In this document: in pieces, positions 12,140-19,534 of the stretch | How positions within the stretch are numbered: position 1 is the first letter of the stretch | Layout of the letters: each line of letters starts with the position of its first letter | Assembly (NCBI RefSeq): GCF_900115245.1 | Contig: NZ_FOVT01000004.1 | Span: 248,001-312,000, forward strand | DNA from: Mesorhizobium sp. NFR06 | GTDB lineage: Bacteria > Pseudomonadota > Alphaproteobacteria > Rhizobiales > Rhizobiaceae | DNA length: 64,000 bases | Direction of reading: 5' to 3' | Position numbers and translations under genes: made by a program | Notes under the pieces: generated by a model | Told to the model about the DNA's origin: nothing | What the model saw: the letters and a program-made list of their open reading frames with translations, nothing else | Databases searched by the model: none

Positions 12140-12964
12140 ATGAGACTTCTCTTTCTCGGCGACATGGTGGGCAAGACGGGACGCACGGCGGTGTGGGAAC
12201 AACTGCCGGGGCTGATTTCCGACTTCAAGCTCGACTTCGTCATCGTCAATGGCGAGAACGCCGCCGGCGGCTTCGGCATCACAGAGGAAATCTTTCGCGA
12301 GACGATCGCGGCGGGCGCGGACGTCGTCACCACCGGCAACCATGTCTGGGACCAGCGCGACGCACTGATCTTCGCGCCGCGCGAGGAGCGCTTCCTGCGG
12401 CCTTCCAATTTTCCCAAGGGCACGCCGGGGCGCGGCTCGGGCGTCTACATCGCCCGCAATGGCGCGCGCGTGCTGGTCGCCAACATCATGGGCCGCGTCT
12501 TCATGCACCCCGAGCTCGACGACCCGTTCCAGGCCGGCGAGCGGGAGCTTTCGGCCTGCCCGCTCGGCGAGCAGGCCGACGCGGCGGTGATCGATTTCCA
12601 CGCCGAGGCGACCTCGGAAAAAATGTGCTTCGCGCATTTCGTCGACGGCCGCGCCAGCCTGGTCGTCGGCACGCACACGCACCAGCCGACCGCCGACCAC
12701 CAGATCCTCAACGGCGGCACCGCCTATATTTCGGATGCCGGCATGTGCGGCGACTATGATTCCTCGCTTGGCATGGACAAGGAAGAGCCTCTCAACCGCT
12801 TCCTGTCGAAGGTGCCGAAGGGCCGTTTCGAGGCGGCGAACGGTCCGGCGACCTTGTGCGGCGTCGGCGTCACTATCTCAGACCGCACCGGGCTGGCCGA
12901 GAAGATCGCGCCGTTTCGTCGCGGGCCGCGGCTGGAAGAAACGGCGCCATCTTTCTGGTCGTGA
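12140..12964 (+). CDS. YmdB-family metallophosphoesterase
   Basis: A 274-residue protein of the TIGR00282/YmdB family. The dimetal site residues are visible in FLGDMVGKTGR, IVNGENAAGG, TTGNHVWDQ and VGTHTHQPTAD. The Bacillus YmdB acts on 2',3'-cyclic nucleotides and affects biofilm and motility gene expression. The start at 12140 (MRLLFLGDMVG) matches the family; an ATG at 12089 would add a non-homologous lead. It lies 77 bases after ygfA and may be co-transcribed with it. The substrate here is inferred. Confidence 0.9.
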   Translation: MRLLFLGDMVGKTGRTAVWEQLPGLISDFKLDFVIVNGENAAGGFGITEEIFRETIAAGADVVTTGNHVWDQRDALIFAPREERFLRPSNFPKGTPGRGSGVYIARNGARVLVANIMGRVFMHPELDDPFQAGERELSACPLGEQADAAVIDFHAEATSEKMCFAHFVDGRASLVVGTHTHQPTADHQILNGGTAYISDAGMCGDYDSSLGMDKEEPLNRFLSKVPKGRFEAANGPATLCGVGVTISDRTGLAEKIAPFRRGPRLEETAPSFWS

Positions 12965-13034
12965 CATTGATATAGGCGTGCGGAGTACCTAATTGCCGGC
13001 AACACTGCTCTAGATCGTAGAGGGGACGACCTCC

Positions 13035-13802
13035 ATGCAGCTTGTCGAATTCCTGGCGCCGCATTTTGCCTTTGTTTCCGATCCAACCGCGTGGGTCGCG
13101 CTTTTGACCTTGGTGGTGCTCGAGATCGTGCTCGGCATCGACAATCTGATCTTCATCTCGATCCTGACCAACAAATTGCCGGAGGCGCAGCGGGCCCGCG
13201 CACGCCGGCTGGGCATCTCGGCCGCGCTGATCATGCGCCTCGTCCTGCTCGCCACCATCTCGATCATCGTGCAGCTGACGACGCCGGTTTTCACCGCGCT
13301 CGGCCACGGCTTTTCCTGGCGCGACCTGATCCTGATCGCCGGCGGCCTGTTCCTGGTCTGGAAAGCGACCAAGGAAATCCATCACACGGTCGACCCGCAG
13401 GACCACCAGGATTCAATCGTGGGCGGCACGCTGCAGATGAGCCTTGCCGGGGCGATCTTCCAGATCCTGCTGCTCGACCTCGTCTTCTCGATCGATTCCA
13501 TCATCACCGCCGTCGGCATGACCGACGAGATCACCATCATGTACATCGCCGTCATCGTGGCGGTGAGCGTGATGATGCTGGCGGCGACACCGCTCGCCAA
13601 TTTCATCGCCAGGAACCCAAGCATCGTCATGCTGGCGCTGGGCTTCCTGTTGATGATCGGCATGACGCTGATCGCCGACGGCATGGGTTATCACGTGCCC
13701 AAGGGCTACATCTACGCGGCCATGGGTTTTTCCGCCCTGGTGGAAGGCCTCAACATGCTGGCGCGGCATCGCAGGAAGCGGGGGTCAGGCGGCGGGCATT
13801 GA
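13035..13802 (+). CDS. TerC-family integral membrane protein
   Basis: A 255-residue membrane protein with about seven hydrophobic segments. The TerC signature is clear in [16 protein letters not shown] near residues 30-45 and repeated in [16 protein letters not shown] near 150-165; the two acidic Asp-bearing helices are typical of metal-transporting TerC proteins. Relatives (Alx, YceF/MeeF types) export manganese during metallation of secreted proteins. GAGGGG precedes the ATG. It stands alone between the phosphoesterase gene and a repeat. The metal specificity is inferred. Confidence 0.9.
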   Translation: MQLVEFLAPHFAFVSDPTAWVALLTLVVLEIVLGIDNLIFISILTNKLPEAQRARARRLGISAALIMRLVLLATISIIVQLTTPVFTALGHGFSWRDLILIAGGLFLVWKATKEIHHTVDPQDHQDSIVGGTLQMSLAGAIFQILLLDLVFSIDSIITAVGMTDEITIMYIAVIVAVSVMMLAATPLANFIARNPSIVMLALGFLLMIGMTLIADGMGYHVPKGYIYAAMGFSALVEGLNMLARHRRKRGSGGGH

Positions 13803-13841
13803 GTCTGGGACACCTTCCATGCCGTTGCCCGCGCCGAAGAA

Positions 13842-13988
13842 TGCAGCGAAACAAAATTCTGCAACGTTGCAACGCCTTAAGGTCACGGCGTGGGTTCGAT
13901 GGTCTGCGCCGCGTCGCTACGCTCCTTGCTCCGCCATAGAATGACGAAGCGATAGGCGTTTCGTCTAATCGCCAAAGCATGCCAACGC
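13842..13988. repeat. Second copy of the 8.2-kb interspersed repeat, minus orientation
   Basis: Read on the minus strand, TCATTCTATGGCGGAGCAAG at about 13943-13924 continues into GCGACGCGGCGCAGACCAT. This matches the unit at 8189-8233 almost base for base. The outer flank GGCGTTTCGTCTAATCGCC (near 13956) also matches the 8.4-kb copy. Here the second stem arm is degenerate (CCATCGAAC). It fills the gap between the terC-like gene and the SRPBCC operon. Confidence 0.78.
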
Positions 13989-14010
13989 TAACACCGTCTG
14001 AGTTGGTGGC

Positions 14011-14490
14011 CTAGTCGCTTACAGCCTCGGCCGAAATGCCCTTGGGGTGACGGTCGCCGATCAGGCCCAGCGTCAGGCCTTGTTCCAGCCATGCCTTGGC
14101 GCCGGCGAGCACCAGCGAGAAGCCGCCGGTCGAGCCGACCGCCTGGTTGACCTGTTCGTCGCCGGAACCGGCGAAGCCGAAATTGCGGACTTCGAGGAAG
14201 GTCGTGTCATCCGGCATCTCGGTGAACGACCAGACGACGGTGGTCGGCGGATCGCCCCATTGCATGACGATTCTCTCGTTGGCGACGATCTCGCTGACCT
14301 CGACCCTGGTCGAGACGCCATACATGCGCCACTCCCACTCGACCGGCTTGCCTTCATCCAGCCGGCCGCTGGAATGCGTGAACCAGAATTTCGTGGTGAC
14401 GCTTGGATCAACGATCGCCTCGAAGACCTCGGCGACGGGTCGGCGGATCAGCATGCCCGCTTCGGCGGTGGGAGATTCCTTGAGCTCCAT
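14011..14490 (-). CDS. SRPBCC (AHSA1-like) domain protein, last gene of operon
   Basis: A 159-residue START/SRPBCC-fold protein. The AHSA1 pattern is seen in LIRRPVAEVFEAIVDPSVTT and KFWFTHSSG near the start and a long C-terminal amphipathic helix near 125-145. Such proteins bind small hydrophobic ligands in a deep cavity, and many sit beside ArsR regulators. The ATG at 14490 has AAAGGAG upstream, so it was chosen over a start 10 codons earlier. It is the distal member of a four-gene minus-strand operon (SRPBCC, VOC, VOC, SRPBCC). The ligand is unknown. Confidence 0.86.
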   Translation of the reverse strand: MELKESPTAEAGMLIRRPVAEVFEAIVDPSVTTKFWFTHSSGRLDEGKPVEWEWRMYGVSTRVEVSEIVANERIVMQWGDPPTTVVWSFTEMPDDTTFLEVRNFGFAGSGDEQVNQAVGSTGGFSLVLAGAKAWLEQGLTLGLIGDRHPKGISAEAVSD

Positions 14491-14513
14491 GCAATTCTCC
14501 TTTCCCGGCACGA

Positions 14514-14876
14514 TCACCAAGCATCCGGCTCCCGCACGAGGTGAATGATGTTGGCCGGATTGGTGATCCAGCCGCCGCGAAAACCCTCGCCCAAAGGCTC
14601 GATCGCGTCGCAGCGCACGACACCGGCATGGGCAAGATAGGAGGCCGCGCTCTTGGAGTCCGGCGTGAAAAGCTCCAGCCAGATTTCGGCCTGGCTCATC
14701 ATCGGCGCCTCGTCGATCCAGAGGCGATTGGGACCAAGCTCGAAACCGATCGCCGGCGCCTTGGCCGTAAACGGCTTCAGCCCCACAACATCGCGATAGA
14801 AGGCGATCGTTGCCTCGTATTGGTGCGACGGCACCTTCATGGCGATGTTGATGCCGCCGGTGATCTCTGTGTCCAT
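14514..14876 (-). CDS. VOC (glyoxalase/bleomycin-resistance fold) protein
   Basis: A 120-residue single-module vicinal-oxygen-chelate protein: NIAMKVPSHQYEATIAFYRDVVGL opens the first beta-alpha unit, and IWLELFTPD and IIHLVREP mark later strands. VOC proteins are metal-dependent isomerases, lyases, dioxygenases or binding proteins, so no reaction can be named. It is 29 bases after the preceding VOC gene and 23 bases before the next SRPBCC gene, which supports co-transcription. The start at 14876 matches the family better than the upstream in-frame ATG. Confidence 0.85.
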   Translation of the reverse strand: MDTEITGGINIAMKVPSHQYEATIAFYRDVVGLKPFTAKAPAIGFELGPNRLWIDEAPMMSQAEIWLELFTPDSKSAASYLAHAGVVRCDAIEPLGEGFRGGWITNPANIIHLVREPDAW

Positions 14877-14905
14877 TGCCGACCCCTTGATTGCGTTCGA
14901 TGCCG

Positions 14906-15298
14906 TCACGGCAGGTTGATCTGCCAGCAGACGCCGAAGCGGTCGTTGAGCCAGGCGAATCGCCGGCTGAAGCCGTAGTTGCCGGTCGGCATCAGGAACC
15001 CGCCGTCCTTCGAAAGAATGTCGACGATCCGCTCCAGTTCCTCTTCGGACGAGCAGTCGACAAAGAACGAGAAGGACGGCGTGAAGGTGAAGGCGTGACG
15101 CACGGGACTGTTGTAGATCTTGACCTCCACGCCGCCGATCACGGCGCGTGCCAGCTTGAGCGATCCTTCCGGCCCGTCTTCGCCCGAGCCGTAGCGCGTG
15201 GCGGCGATGACGCGGCTATCGGGAATGGTCTGGCAATAGAGGGTCATGGCCTCCTCGGCCTTGCCCTCGAACATCAGGAATGGCGTGACGTTCTCCAT
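14906..15298 (-). CDS. VOC-family protein, PhnB-like
   Basis: A 130-residue protein of the PhnB/3-demethylubiquinone-methyltransferase-like branch of the VOC superfamily. It begins NVTPFLMFEGKAEEAMTLYC and ends in FGVCWQINLP, both characteristic. These proteins lack a proven enzymatic role in most bacteria. It is the second gene of the ArsR-divergent operon. Pairing of PhnB-like proteins with AHSA1 proteins under an ArsR regulator recurs in soil Alphaproteobacteria, to my knowledge, and the function of that set is not established. Confidence 0.87.
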   Translation of the reverse strand: MENVTPFLMFEGKAEEAMTLYCQTIPDSRVIAATRYGSGEDGPEGSLKLARAVIGGVEVKIYNSPVRHAFTFTPSFSFFVDCSSEEELERIVDILSKDGGFLMPTGNYGFSRRFAWLNDRFGVCWQINLP

Positions 15299-15343
15299 CG
15301 GCAGCTCCCCTGCTTGAAATGCCGAGCCTGAACATAGCGGCGC

Positions 15344-15826
15344 TCAGACGTTGCTTTCGTTGGCCGGTTCGCCGCGCAGCTCGCTGCGGTAGTAGCCGTC
15401 GCGCAGGTTGATGCCGTATTCGAGATAGGCCTTCATGCAGGCCAGCATCTGCGACCAGCCCTCGCAGTTGAGGTAGGACTTCTTCAGCCCGACCTCGCCT
15501 ACATGCCAGCCTTGCTCGGCGATGGTGACGAAAGTGCCGCCATCGTCCAGCGGCTCGAAATTCATCTCGATGCGGGTCTTGTAGGCCGGTCTGCCGTCGG
15601 CGTCGGTGGCGTCCCAGCGCAGCACGATGCGCTTGTCCTGCGTCACTTCGTCGACTTCGACAGGCACGGTCTTCCACCAGGTGACGGTGGTGCCGGCGAC
15701 CAGCGGAGCGGAAGCGCCGCCGATGGTGGTGAAATAGCCGCTGAGCTTCGTCGGATTGACGACGGCGTCGAAGACCTCGGCTACCGGTTTGCCGATGCGT
15801 CCGGAAATCCTGAATCCAAGAGACAT
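15344..15826 (-). CDS. SRPBCC (AHSA1-like) domain protein, first gene of operon
   Basis: A 160-residue SRPBCC-fold protein beginning MSLGFRISGRIGKPVAEVFD. The WKTVPVEVDEV strand and the C-terminal helix around MLACMKAYLEYGI fit AHSA1. AAGGAG lies eight bases before the ATG at 15826, while a GTG at 15832 would be only two bases away, so the ATG is used. It is divergent from the arsR-type gene, 51 bases apart, and leads the four-gene operon. It probably responds to whatever signal the regulator senses. Confidence 0.87.
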   Translation of the reverse strand: MSLGFRISGRIGKPVAEVFDAVVNPTKLSGYFTTIGGASAPLVAGTTVTWWKTVPVEVDEVTQDKRIVLRWDATDADGRPAYKTRIEMNFEPLDDGGTFVTIAEQGWHVGEVGLKKSYLNCEGWSQMLACMKAYLEYGINLRDGYYRSELRGEPANESNV

Positions 15827-15842
15827 ATCCACAGCTCCTTCC

Positions 15843-15879
15843 TTGCCGTCCGAAACGATATGTTATAGAAACATAACAT
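15843..15879. promoter_or_regulatory. ArsR operator and promoter overlapping the start codon
   Basis: The dyad ATGTTAT (15860-15866), six bases, ATAACAT (15873-15879) ends one base inside the arsR-type ATG (15878-15880). A possible plus-strand -35 (TTGCCG, 15843-15848) and -10 (TATAGA, 15864-15869) would start transcription at about the A of the ATG. One dimer site could thus control both divergent genes. Confidence 0.7.
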
Positions 15880-16201
15880 GTCAAGTCAAACCGCGGACGA
15901 CCATGTTTTCAAGGCCTTGGCGCATCAGCGCCGGCGCGAATTGCTGGATCGGCTGAAGGATCAGCCGCAGACCACCGGCGCGCTTTGCGAGGCCTTCCCG
16001 GACATGGACCGGTGCACGGTGATGATGCATCTGAAAGTGCTGGAGGAGGCGGATCTGGTGGTGGCAAGGCGCGAGGGGCGCGAGCGCTGGAACCATCTCA
16101 ACGCGCTGCCGATCAGGCAGATCCACGATCGCTGGATCAGCCAGTATGCCGGCCACGCCATCAGCATCCTCGACCGGCTCAAGTCAGATCTGGAGGGGTG
16201 A
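15878..16201 (+). CDS. ArsR-family transcriptional regulator
   Basis: A 107-residue winged-helix repressor. The motif VFKALAHQRRRELLDRL, the recognition helix DRCTVMMHLKVLEEADLV and the wing VVARREGRERWNHL are clear. It lacks the metal-binding Cys pair of arsenic sensors in helix 3, so it is of the non-metal class often paired with SRPBCC proteins. There is no ribosome-binding site before the ATG, which suggests a leaderless message. It is expected to repress itself and the divergent four-gene operon through the dyad described above. Confidence 0.93.
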   Translation: MSSQTADDHVFKALAHQRRRELLDRLKDQPQTTGALCEAFPDMDRCTVMMHLKVLEEADLVVARREGRERWNHLNALPIRQIHDRWISQYAGHAISILDRLKSDLEG

Positions 16202-16333
16202 CGGGCGTCTTCAGCGCCATGGCGACGGCGCGGCTGGACGAATTGAGCCGATTTATCTATAAGCCGGCCATTCCGACATAGAGCGCCGCGTGCCTTCGCA
16301 GGCATGCCCGGAGCGTTCTGAAAATTTGAATTC

Positions 16334-16380
16334 GAGCATTTTGCCGATGCCGGGTTAATCCGCCTGGTCGAAAAATGCTC
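16334..16380. repeat. Hairpin before yebC
   Basis: GAGCATTTT (16334-16342) pairs with AAAATGCTC (16372-16380) around a 29-base loop. It lies 23 bases before the yebC start and could be an intergenic palindromic element or a leader structure. It has no T run, so it is not a canonical terminator. Confidence 0.5.
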
Positions 16381-16403
16381 TAGCCGAAGACGACAGGGGT
16401 GCC

Positions 16404-17153
16404 ATGGCTGGCCATTCGCAGTTCAAGAACATCATGCACCGCAAGGGCCGCCAGGACGCGGTGCGGTCAAAAATGTTTTCCAAGCTGGCGCGCGAAATCA
16501 CCGTCGCCGCAAAGACCGGCACGCCGGACCCGGCGATGAACCCCAGGCTGCGCCTTGCCGTGCAGAACGCCAAGGCGGTGTCGATGCCGAAGGACAACAT
16601 CCAGCGCGCCATCAACAAGGCGTCCGCGGGTGACGGCGAAAACTACGAAGCGGTGCGCTACGAGGGCTATGGTCCCGGCGGTGTCGCGCTGATCGTCGAG
16701 GCGCTGACCGACAACCGCAACCGCTCGGCCTCCAATGTGCGTGCCGCCTTCACCAAGGCCGGCGGCGCGCTCGGCGAAACCGGCTCGGTGTCGTTCATGT
16801 GGAACCGCGTCGGCGAGATCTACTATCCGGCTTCCGCCGGCAGCGCCGACAAGGTGATGGAAGCCGCGATCGAGGCCGGCGCGGACGACGTGGAGTCGGA
16901 CGAAAATGGCCATACCATCTATTGCAGCTTCGAAAATCTCGGCGACGTGTCGAAGTCGCTCGAAGCGGCGCTCGGCGAGGCGGAATCGGTGAAGCCGATC
17001 TGGCAGCCGCAGAACAACGTCCCGGTCGACGAAGAGCGGGCGCAGTCGCTGATGAAGCTGGTCGCCACCCTCGAGGACGATGACGACGTGCAGAGCGTCT
17101 ACGCCAATTTCGAGGTCGACGACGAGACGATGGCCAAACTCAGCGCGGCATGA
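16404..17153 (+). CDS. yebC: YebC/TACO1-family translation-associated regulator
   Basis: A 249-residue protein starting [18 protein letters not shown], the family signature, followed by the conserved [22 protein letters not shown] and a C-terminal acidic segment. YebC proteins were long called transcription regulators. Recent work on the family links them to translation of proline-rich stretches on the ribosome. It is often near ruvC; here ruvC is 23 kb away. It is followed after 12 bases by an Rdx-family gene, probably in the same transcript. Confidence 0.94.
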   Translation: MAGHSQFKNIMHRKGRQDAVRSKMFSKLAREITVAAKTGTPDPAMNPRLRLAVQNAKAVSMPKDNIQRAINKASAGDGENYEAVRYEGYGPGGVALIVEALTDNRNRSASNVRAAFTKAGGALGETGSVSFMWNRVGEIYYPASAGSADKVMEAAIEAGADDVESDENGHTIYCSFENLGDVSKSLEAALGEAESVKPIWQPQNNVPVDEERAQSLMKLVATLEDDDDVQSVYANFEVDDETMAKLSAA

Positions 17154-17165
17154 TCGGCTAGGGAT

Positions 17166-17501
17166 ATGAGCGGAGCCCAAGCCCAATCCGGCATCAGTGA
17201 GAAGCCGCTGCACAGCGTTCGCATCACTTACTGCACGCAATGCCTGTGGCTGTTGCGCGCAGGCTGGATGGCGCAGGAATTGCTCTCGACCTTCGGCACC
17301 GATCTCGGCGAGGTGGTGCTGATCCCGGGCACCGGCGGCATCTTCACCATTTCCTGCAATGACATACTGATCTGGGACCGCAAGCGTGACGGCGGTTTTC
17401 CGGATGCAGCGAAATTGAAGCAGCTGGTCCGCGACGTCATCGACCCGGACCGCGATCTCGGCCACGCCGACCGAAAGTCTCACAGGAAGGATCTCCCCTG
17501 A
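17166..17501 (+). CDS. SelT/SelW/SelH-family (Rdx) protein
   Basis: A 111-residue thioredoxin-like protein with the redox motif CTQC in VRITYCTQCLWLLRAGW, which replaces the CxxU of animal selenoproteins. The rest of the fold (GEVVLIPGTGGIFTISCND and IWDRKRDGGFPD) matches bacterial Rdx proteins. A thiol-redox role is likely and the partner is unknown. AGGGA precedes the ATG, which lies 12 bases after the yebC stop. Confidence 0.88.
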   Translation: MSGAQAQSGISEKPLHSVRITYCTQCLWLLRAGWMAQELLSTFGTDLGEVVLIPGTGGIFTISCNDILIWDRKRDGGFPDAAKLKQLVRDVIDPDRDLGHADRKSHRKDLP

Positions 17502-17535
17502 GGCGGGGTCCTTTGCATTCTCGGGCCGCTGATCC

Positions 17536-18012
17536 TCAAATAATCGCCATGATGAAGCAGGCCATCGCCACGATGGCGGTGATGGTGCGGATGTGGTTCC
17601 ACATCACCCATTCGCTCAGATGGTTCGCCCACACGGCGGCGCCGCTGGCGCTCGCCGGATCGACGGCGGCCAGCGCGTCGTTGAGCGGCACGTTGAAGAC
17701 CATGGTGACGATCGGGTTGCCGACCAGATAGATCACGGCGCCGGCAAGCAACCAGTATGAGCCCGGCTGGCTCCAGCCGAAGAGAGCGGCAGCAATGAGC
17801 ACGAGGCAGATGAGCCCGGTGCCGAACAGCGCCGTCATGAAGGTCGGAGTGATCACCGTGACGTTGATCGAATTCATCGCGGCGATACCGTTTGGGACGG
17901 GCAGCCGGGCAAGCGCCGCCATGACGAAGTTCGAGAAAGCGAAGAAGACGCCGCCGACGACGCCAGAGCCGATCGCGGCGATGAAGGTGAGGGCGGGAAG
18001 AAGTTTCATCAT
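17536..18012 (-). CDS. DUF1772 (anthrone-oxygenase-like) membrane protein
   Basis: A 158-residue protein with four membrane segments (roughly 5-27, 50-72, 82-102 and 135-157). The pattern GVFFAFSNFVMAALARLP near residue 20 and the late HLSEWVMWNHIRT are typical of DUF1772, a family that includes fungal anthrone oxygenases. The ATG at 18012 has GGAG eight bases upstream. It is divergent from a TetR regulator with a shared dyad between them, so it is probably that regulator's target. The reaction is unknown. Confidence 0.87.
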   Translation of the reverse strand: MMKLLPALTFIAAIGSGVVGGVFFAFSNFVMAALARLPVPNGIAAMNSINVTVITPTFMTALFGTGLICLVLIAAALFGWSQPGSYWLLAGAVIYLVGNPIVTMVFNVPLNDALAAVDPASASGAAVWANHLSEWVMWNHIRTITAIVAMACFIMAII

Positions 18013-18051
18013 TTCAATCACTCCAGACACCGGGTTCCGTTCGATCCTGAG

Positions 18052-18074
18052 AAATGTGAGAAATCCTCACATTT
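18052..18074. promoter_or_regulatory. TetR operator candidate
   Basis: A perfect dyad, AAATGTGAG, five bases, CTCACATTT, lies 40 bases from the DUF1772 start and 67 bases from the tetR-type start. Its length and symmetry are typical of TetR-family operators, and it is placed to control both divergent genes. Confidence 0.8.
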
Positions 18075-18140
18075 GCAAAACGTGATAAACCCTCGTATTT
18101 TGCGAGTCAAGCCAGTTTCGCGAAATGCCCGGAGAGAGCC

Positions 18141-18782
18141 ATGGAAGAGAAAGCCGCCGCGAGGCCTGAGCAGGTCGCCATCGCTTCACCGCGCAGGTCG
18201 CCAAGCCAGCAGCGCAGCCGCGAGCGCGTCGAGCGCATGCTTGCCGCCGCATCGACGCTGATTGCCGAGCAAGGCAGCGACGCCATGCGCATGGGTGAAG
18301 TGGCGGAACGGGCAGGGGTTTCGATCGGATCGCTCTACCAGTTCTTTCCGGACAAGCGGGCGATCGTCTGGGCGCTGGCCGAGCGCTACACCGCCGAAAG
18401 CCAGGCCTGCATCGCGGCGGCGCTGAAGGGCGTCGGCGACAAGGACGACCTCAAGCGGGCTTTTTCGGAACTGGTCGATATCTACCACCGGCTGTTCCTG
18501 GCCGAGCCGGTGATGCGCGACATCTGGTCGGGCACGCAGGCCGACAAGGCGCTGCGCGAACTGGAACTGGCCGACAGCCGGGCCAATGCCGAATTCCTGG
18601 TCGCGGTGCTGAAGCGGCTCAGACCCGATGCCGATCCGATAGAACTGGAGACCACGGCTTTCCTCGTCTGGCAGATGGGCGAGGCCGCCATGCGGTTGGC
18701 GATCTCCGTCGATCGGGCGGAGGGCGACAGGCTGGTTGCGGCTTACAAGCGCATGGCGCTGAGGGAACTGGTGGGTGGGTAG
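18141..18782 (+). CDS. TetR-family transcriptional regulator
   Basis: A 213-residue TetR protein. The helix-turn-helix spans about residues 25-70 (RVERMLAAASTLIAEQGSDA, then GVSIGSLYQFFPDKRAIVWAL). The C-terminal ligand domain is of the TetR_C type without an obvious ligand motif. GGAG precedes the ATG. It is divergent from the DUF1772 gene with the AAATGTGAG dyad between, which points to local autorepression. The inducer is unknown. Confidence 0.93.
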   Translation: MEEKAAARPEQVAIASPRRSPSQQRSRERVERMLAAASTLIAEQGSDAMRMGEVAERAGVSIGSLYQFFPDKRAIVWALAERYTAESQACIAAALKGVGDKDDLKRAFSELVDIYHRLFLAEPVMRDIWSGTQADKALRELELADSRANAEFLVAVLKRLRPDADPIELETTAFLVWQMGEAAMRLAISVDRAEGDRLVAAYKRMALRELVGG

Positions 18783-18837
18783 GGACAGCCTTGGCTTTCC
18801 GCAGCATTGGCGATTGGCGAAATCGCCAGCGAGAGCA

Positions 18838-19042
18838 CCCCTCTCCCCGTCACTATACGGGGAGAGGATGCCGGCAGGCAGGTGAGGGGCGGCGCGAGCT
18901 TATGACATTAGGCGCCTTATGGACTGTCACCGAATTCGTTTTTGCACCGTCACCGGATTTCGGCCGGCCAATCCCAGAGGCTGGCGCTGCCCCTCATCCG
19001 CCTGCCGGCACCTTCTCCCCGTATAGTGACGGGGAGAAGGGG
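18838..19042. repeat. Inverted pair of RIME-like intergenic elements
   Basis: Copy A (18838-18895, minus orientation) and copy B (18983-19042, plus) share GCCCCTCA, CGCCTGCCGGCA, and a hairpin TCTCCCCGTATAGTGACGGG followed by GAGA. The 87 bases between them are unique apart from two CTGTCACCG/CCGTCACCGG segments. The layout resembles the Rhizobium-specific intergenic mosaic elements described for Sinorhizobium. This fills the 325-base gap between the tetR-type gene and rpmE; no gene is seen. Confidence 0.75.
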
Positions 19043-19054
19043 ACTGTAGCCAAC

Positions 19055-19082
19055 AAAAAACCCGCCTCGAAGGCGGGTTTTT
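19055..19082. terminator. Bidirectional terminator (rpmE and upstream)
   Basis: A seven-pair stem, CCCGCCT-CGA-AGGCGGG, is flanked by six A and six T residues, so it works on both strands. It serves rpmE on the minus strand, 26 bases past its stop. Confidence 0.92.
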
Positions 19083-19107
19083 GATCTGCGACAAAGCGGA
19101 GAAAGGC

Positions 19108-19329
19108 TTAGAGGCCGAAACCTTCAAAACGCTTCTTGAACTTCGACAGGCGGCCGCCGCGGTCGAGCAGGGTCTGCTGGCCGCCGGTCCAGGCCGGGTG
19201 CGTGGTCGGGTCGATGTCGAGGTTCATCGTGTCGCCTTCCTTGCCCCAGGTCGAACGGGTCTGGTACTCGGTGCCATCGGTCATGACGACCTTGATGGTG
19301 TGGTAGTCGGGATGGATATCGGCCTTCAT
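19108..19329 (-). CDS. rpmE: 50S ribosomal protein L31
   Basis: A 73-residue L31 ([40 protein letters not shown]). It contains no cysteine, so it is the zinc-free form, as is usual in rhizobia. It has its own terminator. L31 helps bridge the two subunits. Transcription is away from the ABC exporter gene. Confidence 0.96.
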   Translation of the reverse strand: MKADIHPDYHTIKVVMTDGTEYQTRSTWGKEGDTMNLDIDPTTHPAWTGGQQTLLDRGGRLSKFKKRFEGFGL

Positions 19330-19534
19330 TGTCGTTTTCCTGGCTTGCCGGCGCTGGTGACGGGCCTATGGCCTGCGTCGATGCGCCCCTTTTTAAAACT
19401 CGAAGCCGCAGCTAATGAAAAGCCACGGCTTCTAAAACGGTCGGCGAGCCTATACATCAGCCGGAATTGAATCACAAGGCCGCGGCAGGCGCATATTGAA
19501 GTGCCGCGCCGGCAAGCGGCCAGAGGAAACGCTC

